Source of the DNA: Chrysopilus asiliformis
Taxonomy: Eukaryota; Arthropoda; Insecta; Diptera; Rhagionidae
DNA length: 64,000 bases
Assembly: GCA_964034945.1 (NCBI GenBank)
Contig: OZ035961.1
Coordinates: 89,716,991-89,780,990 of the forward strand
Reading direction: 5' to 3'
The notes under the pieces were generated by a model. That model had not been told where the DNA came from and did not search any database. It saw nothing but the letters and a program-made list of their open reading frames with translations. A program made the position numbers and the translations under genes. Below are positions 22,064 through 34,000 of the stretch, one piece after another. Numbering within the stretch: the stretch's first letter is position 1; each line of letters starts with the position of its first letter.

Positions 22064-25000
22064 CTAGTCCTCTGGATTTTCGCTACTTGAGTCCTGACTC
22101 CGATCTGCCGTCGTCGCATGGAAATTGTGGCTATGATGTTGCGAATGATGGAAATGATGGTTCTGTTCGTGTCGTTTTCGATGCACATGCAGTTCTGAGG
22201 AACTCAGGAGATTATCAGTGGGTGTTGTTTGAAGGATAACACTAGGACTATTGTTGTTTATGTTGCTTGAGGCGCCACCATTATTGGTATGATGATAGAC
22301 TGATTTATGGTGGCTATGATGGTAGTTGTGATTATGCATTAAGTGATGACCATAGGCTGTGCTTCGAAAGTCCAAATATTTTACATCTACTCTTGGTGAA
22401 CTATAGAAAACAATTTAAGAAAAAAAAATTGAATTATAGGAGAAATTTTAAAAATCGATTTTTTCTAAACTTACCGGGACACCTTTTCCATACTAATTGA
22501 AGCACCAGGGTTAGAGATTCGATAGAAGTTCCATGGGATGGCCGTAACTAAAGAAAATAAAAGAAAAAATCAATTTTTTTGCCACTTACAATAGAATTTC
22601 TTGCAAACGCAATTTTGTTTGATGTTAAAAGCAAAAACTCACAAACAAAAAAACCATTTAAAAAAAAATCGTTGTTAACAAATGCGGTTACGAAAGGCCT
22701 TTTGGTTAGGTGAAAACACCATGCAAGTTAGGTTGGAACACAGAAAAACGATTAATTCCACACATAATTTTTTCTTACCCACAGATGCAAACGCTTTTCT
22801 TCTAAATTTTTTTTCTCGTTTCGCAGGGCATATTAAAAAACTTATTTGCAATGGCCAAAATAATTATAGCAAAAGAACATCCCACTTTAAATCACAATTT
22901 CTTGTGGCAATCTTTAGATGCCGCGGAATCAAAAACACCGCTTAAAACAACAACCCGCTTAAGAGCACAAATTTTTTTGACATTTACAATGTTGTTTTAA
23001 ACCCGTGGTTCCCAAACTGGGCGGCGCGCCGCCCTTGGGGGGCGTGAGGCCACGGCCAAGGGAGCGTGAAGCGTCACTCATCCCATTAATTTTCTATTTT
23101 TTCAGTTTTTTTTTTGTAGAAACTATGGAAATAAATAATTGAAATGGACAGTACAAGTGTGTGTGGATTTTTAACTCAAAATATTAGAATAGAACCACGG
23201 AGGTTTGACAGGTTTTCAAAAAAGGGGGGGGCGTCAGCTGTTTGATAAGTGTTCAAGGGGAGCGTCAACTGAAAAAGTTTGGGAACCACGGTTTTAAACG
23301 GACTCCACTGTAATATTATTATAATAAACGTAAGAGAGATACATCTATTGCTACTCTGGCTTTTCTCTGGTTTGACTATCAAATAATTTTTTAAAGCAAA
23401 ACATGTTTCACAAACAAAAATAAACAGAAAGACTGGCACCGTCGGTAAACAATTTTAACGAGAAGCACTCACCATAGTTAGAACTTCTCGAAAAAATGTG
23501 CCGCAGGCGAAAACTTTGGCAATTCGGGGTCAAATTTATCCTCGAATTGAAGGCCGGATTCTCCAAGTTTTGTGTTTCGTGATGTTTTGCTTTTATGAAG
23601 TAAACTTCTTAATTGGCTCGAAATTCGTCGGACATCTTTAAAAACCCTGGAGACAATCAAAAACCCTTCCCGGACGTCCTTAAAAAGAGGACAGTGTCTG
23701 AGGAAAAGTGGACAGATGGTAACCCTAGATATAGAAGACAAAGATTGTGTCAAAATTTGACTAAAATGCTAAATAATTTTCTTTGTCTTTTTGCGTTTTG
23801 ATCAAAAATCAATTTTCATAGAAAAAAATGTTCCGGACTGAAGTTAGCGGCGGACATATGTATATATCGTTGAATGCTGCTTATACGCTGAGAAAAAAAT
23901 AGCAAATCTAACTAGTTTATAATCGGAAAACTGTTACTAAAATGTTACTAAAATGTTACTAAAATTTAATTTAACTTACACAAATAGTCAAAATCAGATA
24001 TTTTTATAATAAATTTAATTAACTTAGTAGTAAAATTTACTATTTTGTGGTTAAATTGACTGAAAATAACTATTTTGACTATTTTTGTAATTCAAATTTT
24101 GTTATTGTGGCCATTTTAAAATAGTTAATTTGCCTATTTTTTTTCTCTGCATGTATATCGTGAAATGCTGCTTAGGTGTTCATTTTCTCAATTAAAAAAA
24201 TGTGCGACAATCGGCACATAGAATTGAATATTAAAAAAAAAAACTCCAAAAAAATGTAGATATTTCTCATGGGTTACATCTAATCAAAAAAATTCAAACA
24301 ATTCGACGCTGGGATTTTTTTTCGAATTCACAATTGTACTAAACTTACATTTGCCGCGTCGTAAAAGATCATTGCCCACTTTCAATGAAAAACATATAAA
24401 AAACAACAACCAGAATCCGTTGAAGACGTAGTTTTTCCGATGAAATTCATGAAAAATGACCTCGAAGATTTGAAAAAAAATCAGAATTTTAAGACATAAA
24501 CAAAAATTCCAGACATCTTGAAGAGTTAATTTTTTTTTGCATTAGTGAGCGAAATAATTTTCACGGATGAAATTTTTTTCAACGTCACATGAGACAATTC
24601 CCTTGATTTGGGCGGGATGATTTTTTACGATGGTGCCCTATGAGAAGAATGTTGACCGTATTATGATTGAATGAAGAAGAAAAAGAATTACATAGCAGTT
24701 CCTAAGAAACAGGTGTGCGAAAAATCTTCATGGTTGATCGCACGTGAAAATGAATAAGCGATTTTTCCGTCGATCTTAGACGTAAATAAATATGACCAGC
24801 AGGAAAATTCCAAACTGATTGCACTTGAAAGTTTCAAAAGAATTTATAGAATTTTTTTTTTTGCTTTTAGTGTGTTAGATTTGTTAAACATTGGAACACG
24901 TCACACTTACATGCCTCTGAGCATTTTGGTGGCTCGAAGTACATTCCAGCTCTTAGGGGTTGATCCTCCTCATCGTGGACCTCAATTGTTAACCAACCGA

Positions 25001-28000
25001 CCATAACCGGGACACGATTCTGATTTCCATTCACATTTCCATTTCCATTATGATTTGGGCGTTCAGCCTTTTCCCAGATGTTAATCGCTTTCTTAATATC
25101 GATTTCAACCCATCCAGTTTGGGAGCGATTCAGCATCATTGTGTTGCAGATCTTCTTCTTCTTTTCTAATAGAAAAAAAAACATTGAAAATCGTTTTATT
25201 TTGAACTTTTAAATATTCTATAAGAAAATTCAAACTCACCACGTCGACCCCTTCGGACGTGCTGAATTGTTGAAATGGTAACACGAATTTGTGGTTCAAT
25301 AATTTGTTCGTCGCAGTCGTACGGACTTTCAGTGGTGCGGGTATCGGGATGTGGATTTAGTTTATACAATCTATGGGTGAATTTTTAAATTTATTAAATT
25401 TTTTGTTGGCCTTTTTTGAGATTTGTTCTTTTGTTTTTACCTCAAAACGGCTGTGTCCAAATACATGTACGGCCGATGAGTTTCAAATAGGGAAGCTGCA
25501 AAACGTACAGTCACGTTATTATCCTGAGTCCAAGTGGATTCATTAATTTGGGCACAGGTTGGATATGCGGCCATTTCATGGGTTGGTAAATCATTGTAAT
25601 TCATCATGTGTCCATGGTAGACATTCTCGATTTTATTTCGAATATCTTGGAATCTGTAATGAAAGAAAAATCTGTTTTAATATTTTTGGCTTTTACTATT
25701 TTTTTAAAAATCAATTTTCCGTGCCCTTCACGTTCTGTAAATAAATGCCATTGACATTGTAAAACATCAGATTGAAATATCAGAGAGAATTGAAATGCAC
25801 CACTGGCGAAAACTATTGAGATATACGAGCATTGGGTGGAAATTCGTCGTAAAAATGCGCCGCAAGTGAAAAAGAACCAGTTTCACAACCGACTCTAGCC
25901 AAAATAGGAGATGTTTTGCATTATCTAGTGATCGTTTTCCAGCGTTTTAATTTTTTTTAACATTAAATTGAATAATCCGGGGGAAACGATCAGTATTATT
26001 AACCACGTCGGAACAACATGACTAAATCCGAAACACTCTTAGCTAATCCTGTTCGTATGGTAACCCAAGCATTAACGTACATTGGAACTTTGGTTTCTAA
26101 ACGCCTCGATTTATGAACTTCAATTATCTTATACTAGCTTTCATACCCGTTGTTGCCGGGTTAAGTTTGTTCAAAAAAAAATTTTTTTTGATGGTCTATG
26201 TTGGAGCTAAACTTCAGGCCAATCGGCTTGGTAGTTTCCCCGCGAAAGGGTAACACAGAGGAAGAGCTAAGTTTCGAGATCACTTTACCCCCTCCCCTAA
26301 CTCCCCCGCCTCTCGGGCTACTTTTTAATGGGTCTATGTTGGGGCTGGACCCCCGACGAACATCTATGCCAAATTTCAGGCCAATCGGTTCAGTAGTTTC
26401 CCCGCGAAAGAGTAACATAGCGGAAAAACTAAGTTTCGAAATCACTTTACCCCCTTCCCTTACTCCCCCCCATCCCTCACGCTACTTTTCCGTATGCCTA
26501 TGTTGGAACCAGAACTACCACAGACACTCATGCCAAATTTCAAGTCAATCGGTTCAGCCGTTTTTGCGTGAAAGAGGAACAGACAGACAGACAGACAGAC
26601 ACTTCCCAAATAGCATCGAAAAGTACGGGAACATGAGATTTGTTCTTTGCGGCTTTAAAATGCAGCAATTTACGCAATCGGGGCTAAAAATTTACAACTA
26701 TAATTCACATCCGCATAAAAGAAGCGAAAGAAGTGACGAGCGCGTCGCACCGATTAATAATGCGTCTGCAAAGCCACAATTGCTTTAGTGGGGAAATTGG
26801 TGACCCACGGTTCATCTTTGGGGCAACATTCGCTTCATGAAAATTCCTGCAGCGATAGAGCAGCATTTGATGGTTTTCGGGTCGAAATAGTCTGCCACTA
26901 AAGTTTCATTAAAGCTCCCCGTCTGAGAAACACCAAAAAAAATTGATGCCTTCAGCCGCCATATTTCTCACTGACATTTGATGGAAACGATTTCGTTTCG
27001 AGAATTAAATTTCTTATTTCAGGCGAATGACTGAAGGATATTGCATAAAAAGTGGATAGCATACATTTTTGAAACAGCATAATTTTATTGGCATCAAAAT
27101 TTCATTGCAAAAGAAAAAAAAATTTTACCGATAAAATAAAATTAAAGAAATTTTTGATTAAAAACAAAATAATTCGATGGCCCATTAAAATCTGTTTAAA
27201 TTTCAGATCCAATATTGTCGAAAAATTTTAATGGCTGTTAGTTCTTGAATTATTTATTTTTTTTAAATAAAAACACTTTCTTATTTTTTAATCTTTTTAA
27301 GTTCAATGTTTTATTGACTGAAAAATCTTGAAGACTAAAATTAAATTTTTAATTATTTGACAATTAACAAAATCAAATACGACTTAATTAGAAAAACAAT
27401 TATTTTTTGTAGTGTATATTTTACTATGTTAATGTTTAGTGAATAATTATAAACGTTACAATACTCCCCCCGCAAAATTGAAAATTTAGAGGTTGAATGT
27501 AATTTTTTTTGTGTTATTTGTTTTATTAAAAATATCGAAATTTTGTAAAAATGCGGGTTTTAAATGATCAATGGATATAATTGTATGTTTGCCATTTAAA
27601 TCCAAAGTAAAATGTTTATCAGATCTCTCAATAACCTTATATGGACCTTCGTAAGGAGGTTGTAAAGTTTTTTTACCGACTACAACGCGTACAAAAACGT
27701 GACTACAATTCATTAAATCAGAATTTATGTAAGATTTTAAATTTGAATTTCTTTTTGATTCTACAGGCTGAAAAAATTGAATCTGGTTTCTTAACTTTTC
27801 AATCAAAATATCCGGTGAGATTGAATTTTGATTAGAATTTTGAAAGAATTCACCAGGAATACGTAAATTTTGACCATAAACTAGTTCTGCCGAAGAGAAA
27901 CCAATATCTTCTTTTGCTGCTACTCGACAGCCGAGTAAAATCATTGATAACTCTTCGCTCCAATTTAAAGTGTCTTTTGCTTTAATGGCTTCTTTAAGTC

Positions 28001-31000
28001 TCCTATGAAATCTTTCTACCATACCATTAGCCTGTGGATGGTGAACTGTAGTATGAATTTTGTGACTGCCGAGAAATTTGGTTAGATTTTGAAAAAGGTT
28101 GGACTCAAATTGTCGTCCTTGATCAGTAGTTATTCTTAACGGAATGCCAAACCGGGAAATCCAACCATTTACAAAAACTTTAGCAATTGTATTAGCTGTT
28201 ATATCTCGAATTGGAAAAGCTTCAGGCCAGCGAGTATATCTATCAATAATAGTTAAGATATACGTATATCCTTTAGATGGAGGTAAGGGTCCAACGATAT
28301 CCATATGGATATGTTCAAATCTTACTTGAGGAACTGGAAATTTTCCAATTGGAGATTTTGTATGTCTGGAAATTTTTGCTTTCTGACAATCCATACACGT
28401 TTTTGCCCAATCATTAATATTTTTATTCATGTTTGGCCAAAAATATTTTGAAGTAATTAATTTTCTAGTCGATCTAACACCTGGATGAGACAAATTATGA
28501 ACACTCTTAAAAACAATTTTTCGAAAAATTTCCGGAATGAATGGTCTGTATATTGAAGTACTGATTTCACACCACAATTTATCTTTAGAAAATGGAATTA
28601 AAAATGATTCCAGTTTAAATTTAGAATTTTCTTTTTTGTTACCTTGTAAAATTTCCTTAAGTTCTTGACAAATTTGTTGTTCTTTCACAACAGATTCCAC
28701 ATCAAGAACAGGTAAATCTTTTCGATTCAATTCATCAATATTTGAACGAGATAAAGAATCTGCTACGATATTATCTGAACCTTTGACGAATCGAATATCT
28801 GAGGTAAATTGTGCGATGAAATCTAAATGTCTGGCTTGTCTTGGAGTTTTTTCACTTTTTGATTTTATAGCATTAATAATAGGTTTATGATCCGTTAAAA
28901 TGTGAAATTCACGACCTTCAATAAAATATCGAAAATGTTTTATTGCCAAATATATCGCTAATAATTCTCGATCAAAAGTTGAATATTTGATTTCTGCAGT
29001 TGATAGTTTTCTAGAAAAGAAACTGAGCGGTTGCCAAACATTGTTAAACTTCTGTTGAAGAACTGCTCCAACAGCCATGTTTGATGCATCTGTCATTATG
29101 TTGAATTCAACATTAGAAGAAGGAAATGTTAACAGGGTGAAATTGGATAATGCCGATTTAGTAATTTCAAAAGAATTTTGACATTCAGTTGTCCACTGAA
29201 ATTTTGTATTTTCTTTTGGTTTCTTCAAAATTTCATAAAGTGGTGCTAACTTTTGTGCGATATTTGGAATAAAACGATGATAAAAATTGATCATGCCAAT
29301 AAATCTTTGGATTTGTTTGATTGATGATGGAACCGGAAAATCATTTATAGCTTTAATGCGATCTTCTGTTGGAGAAATTCCATCTTTTGTAATAAGATGT
29401 CCTAGGAATTTCAAAGATGTTGCACCAAAAATACTTTTAGAAGCTTTTATATTTATTCCATATTTAGTTAATCGTTCGAATAGTATTTTTAAATGTTCAA
29501 TATGTTCAGATTTTGTTTTGCTCGCAACCAAAATGTCATCAATATAAACAAAAACAAAATTTAGACCTCTAACTACTTCATCTATGAATCTTTGGAAAGT
29601 TTGAGCGCCGTTTCTGACTCCAAAAGGCATACGTAAGAACTCAAACATTCCAAATGGTGTGGTTATGGCAGTTTTATGAATGTCAACAGGAGCTACTGGA
29701 ATTTGGTGATAAGCTCGGACAAGATCTACTGTAGAGAAAATAGTACAACCATGTAAATTCATTGAAAAATTTTGAATATGAGGAATCGGATAACGATCTG
29801 GAATTGTGACATCGTTTAAACGTCTATAATCTCCACATGGGCGCCAATCTGTACAATCACGTTTAGGGACCATGTGAAGAGGTGAACTAACTGAAGAACA
29901 AGATTGTGTGCAAATTCCCATTTCTAACATATATTCAAATTCTTTTTTTGCAATTTTATGTTTTTCAGGATTTAAGCGACGTGGTTTCGAAAATGGTAAT
30001 TGACCTTTTGTATGAATAAAATGTTGAATATTATGTTGTACTGGTACATAATAATTTGGAGGACTGGTTAAAGAAGGAAATTGTTTTAGAAGATTTGCAT
30101 ATTCGTTATCAATTGTTAAAATCTTAGGAATTACTACATCCGTTTTTAGATAAATTCCATTTATATATAAAGATGTTATGGAATCTAAAAGTTTTTTATT
30201 TTTAATATCTACAACTAATCCAAATTTTGAAAGAAAATCTGCTCCAATGATTGGTTGAGAAACATTTGCAATGTGGAATGGATAAATAAAATTTCTACGA
30301 AGAGAAAGATTTAGATTTAATAATTTTTGCCCATATGTAGTAATTTCAGTGCCATTAGCAGCTGTTAAAAAAGAATAATTATCGGGTTTTGAATCTGGAT
30401 ACCAACGATGAGGAATTACTGAAATATCTGCACCGGTATCCACTAAAAATTTTGATTTGGTATTTGAATCTATTATAAACAAACGGCGGGAAACTGTAGC
30501 TTCTTCTATGACCGCCTCCATAGAAGATTTTTCTAATTTTTTGAATCAGATGATTTAAAAGCGCAAGGTTGGATACATTTATTCGCATCCAAACCAAATT
30601 TATAATGATACCAACAATATTTATAATTTTTTGACCTGTCTGTGTCATTACTCCTATCTCGTCTTGTTCTAGAAGAATTGCGACTACTACTACGTGAACG
30701 ATTTAAATTTAAATTTTGTAAAAAAGATTTAAGTTCCGAAATTTCACATTTTAACGAATTAATTTCTTCTTTCATTACAAAATTTTCTGATTTTGAATCA
30801 AAATTGTTAATCAAATTTAAATGATTTGGATTAGAGGCTTCCCAAATCTTATCTGCCAAATCAAGTATCTCCTGTAATACTGTTTTACTAGAACTTACAA
30901 GAGCAATATTTAAAGATTTCGGAAGCTTTCTCATCCATAATTTTAATAACAAATCTTGAGTAACGCTAGAACCAGATAACGAATTTAACATACGATAAAA

Positions 31001-34000
31001 ATGTGATGGTTTTTGATCTCCCATCTCGGAACTTGAAAGAAGTTTTTCCAATTTCCTTTCTTCACTTTCTGTATATCGACTAATTAGTATTTTTTTTAAT
31101 TCAGTGTATTTGTTAGATGTCGGAGGATTTTGAATAAAATCTAAAATTGAGAGAATAACGTCTTGACTAAGTGCGGCAAGAATATACTCATATTTTGTCT
31201 CTTCTTGGCTTATTCCTTTAGTATGAAATTGTGATTCTACAGAAATAAACCATGGAATGGGACAAGCTGTCCAAAACATTGGTAATTTTACCGAAACCGC
31301 GTTTAAAAAAGTTCTATGATTGTTATCACTTGGAGTTGTATTTAAATTATCTCCAGGTTCCATTTTCACTTCCTTTTTTTAAAAATAAATTTAAAATTCA
31401 CGCTTAATTGTTAATTTCAAATAAAAATAACGAGATCGATAAAATATTTACGTTAAAATGTGTCTTTTAGAATGTGAATTGAATGTTTATTTGTGTGCAT
31501 GTGGAACAAAATCAGTTTATATTAATACTTAAAATTAACATTTATATAATGATAATAAATTAAAATTTTACTTGGTAATTTCGTAATTTTATTTAGGTTC
31601 GAAAATTTTTTGTTCTTTTGATTTTCAGACTTGATATGTTGAAAAGATAACTTCTTTTTCATTAAGTCTTTTTGTTATTGATTTGAGGCTGAGAATATTT
31701 CGACTGGCTAGAATTAGTGTTGCACCTTTTGATGTTAAAATTGAGCTCAATTTGTACGAGAATAAAACGAGACAGAATTTGCTGTATTGATATGCTGCAA
31801 ATCGATTCTGTGAATTATCACTAAACTCTCGATGGAACTCTGGCTGCAGAAATCTGTACGGAGCCAAATGCGCTTGAGACGAAAAATTAACAATTCTTGA
31901 TTCTTTATAACGACGTAGCGATGGCAAAATGTTAAATACGGTCCCAGATAACTGGTCTGGAATGTAACGTCGAATTTATTTTCTGCATTTTGAAATTCTT
32001 CACTTTTTTTCAAATTTTCTCAAATTTTCTTTGTCTTCGGGGCTTTTCTTTGTCGGGGTCACCAATTGTTAGTTCTTGAATTATTTATTTTTTTTAAATA
32101 AAAACACTTTCTTATTTTTTAATCTTTTTAAGTTCAATGTTTTATTGACTGAAAAATCTTGAAGACTAAAATTAAATTTTTAATTATTTGACAATTAACA
32201 AAATCAAATACGACTTAATTAGAAAAACAATTATTTTTTGTAGTGTATATTTTACTATGTTAATGTTTAGTGAATAATTATAAACGTTACAATGGCAATT
32301 AAAATCACGACATGCAACCGGAAGAAAAGTCCATTATAAAATAACACTCCACAAAAGTTTCCATTAATTTGTCGCCATTAGATTTTTCTCGTTCGTCTTC
32401 TGCTTACGTTTTTATTTGTTCATCTCTGTTTACTAGCAAGCATTCGAGGGAGAAAGAAAACCCGCTCGATGATTTGTGTAATTGTGTGATATAATGCCGT
32501 CAGATGACGCTCGCGCATGAGGCAACTAATTACGTCCCTGTCGTTATAATTGCGGCGCCGCAAACCGCTGAAAAGTGTTCCCCACTATGGGTCTCGTTGC
32601 GCGTCTCGTTGGCACAACTAACTACGTATTTGCGACATAAATTGCTTATCGCCGCGATTTGCATGGTGACGAAATATGGGGATAAACACCATAATTGCTG
32701 CTTAAAATGCTATTTGGGTTGGTTTTACTTCGGTTCGGCCATCTTTTTTAAAAACTGGTTTGGTTTAATTACCGAATTTGTTTTAAAAACGGGTTTGGTT
32801 TTGGTTCGGCAAACTTTTTTAAAAAATGGCTTGGTTTTGGTTCGGTTAGGCCATCGTTTTTTTAGAGTGATTCGGTTTATAGTTTGGTTTTGGTTTACTA
32901 AAATTTTCATAGGAAAAATTTCAGTGGTTCAGTGGTTTTTTTTAGAGTGATTCGGTTTATAGTTTGGTTTTGGTTTACTAAAATTTTCATAGGAAAAATT
33001 TCAGTGGTTCAGTGGTTTTTTTAGAGTGATTCGGTTTATAGTTTGGTTTTGGTTTACTAAAATTTTCATAGGAAAAATTTCAATGGTTCATAAAACCGGT
33101 TTGCATCTCTGGAAAAGATAGGCCATATAAAATAAGTATATAGCCTATTTTACAATCAGACATATGCGAAGAAACGTTTTCGAGAAAACGAAAAAAATTG
33201 TGAAACCTTCGTTTTTCTAAAAAAAAAAATCGACTAACAAATTAATTCTTAAATAAAGGTGCATAAAAAAATGAAAAAAAACTCTTATGAAAAAACCTTA
33301 TCCAATGTCGAATAAAAACAATTTTAAATTGCCTGAATTTGGGCAGCAAAATAAAAAAAAACGCAGACATTGCTGTTGTGGTCATTCAATCAATATGAAT
33401 AAAATTAACATCTAACTACGAGAACCATGTAGACTGCATCGAAAAAGGCCAGACACGCTTGATCACCAAAATGGACCAAAATAAATATGCATCAGCAGAA
33501 CAGTAGCCCGTGCGATGTCTGTGGAAGTTCCAGTGCAAACATCACCATAATCCAAAAGTAGAGTCCAGACAGGGAATGGCCCTAAAAGTGAATGCATTTC
33601 ATGCACCCATGCTTGCATTTAATTGCATTTTGACATGGACTGCAGCAGATTTGTGAATAAAGGGAGAGACGATGGACTCAGGCACACAGTAGAATGCATT
33701 TTACAGGTTTATCGATGAAACCTTCAGGAATGGAGGAATTGCGGCAAGAAGGGAGAACTTTTCCTTAGGGAGTTTCTTTATGTTGGATTCAGAAGCTATG
33801 GCTTGGACTTAATACTGATGAATGTTGAATTCTGGATGTTCCTCGTTTTGGTTCGGGACTCCTTATCTGAGTTGAAAACTCTCAAAATATGGCCATCAAA
33901 GTGAAAGACGTTAATTCTGCGGTCAATTTTCGTGGCCAGTCAACCCTTATCCTTTGGCCATTAAAACAGACGACATCAGAAGATTATGAGCATTTATACA

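Larger units (their letters stand above)
27236..32291 (-). mobile_element. Complete Ty3/gypsy LTR retrotransposon, CsRn1 clade
   Basis: 5056 bp, transcribed on the minus strand, with two 225-bp LTRs that I read as identical and a 5-bp duplication ATGGC (27231-27235 and 32292-32296). Next to the 5' LTR the minus strand reads TGGTGACCCCGAC, complementary to the 3' end of tRNA-Trp plus CCA; this primer choice and a C-H-C-C gag finger are CsRn1 traits. A purine tract (GGGGGGAG) precedes the 3' LTR. Both gag and pol are open with no stops. Identical LTRs mean a very recent insertion. It lies in intron 1 of the propeptide-like gene in the same transcriptional sense. Confidence 0.95.

Noticed and set aside
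26198..26788. 196-aa plus-strand ORF
   Set aside because: Covers the tandem units of an RTE-like tail and its ACAG tract; no domain.
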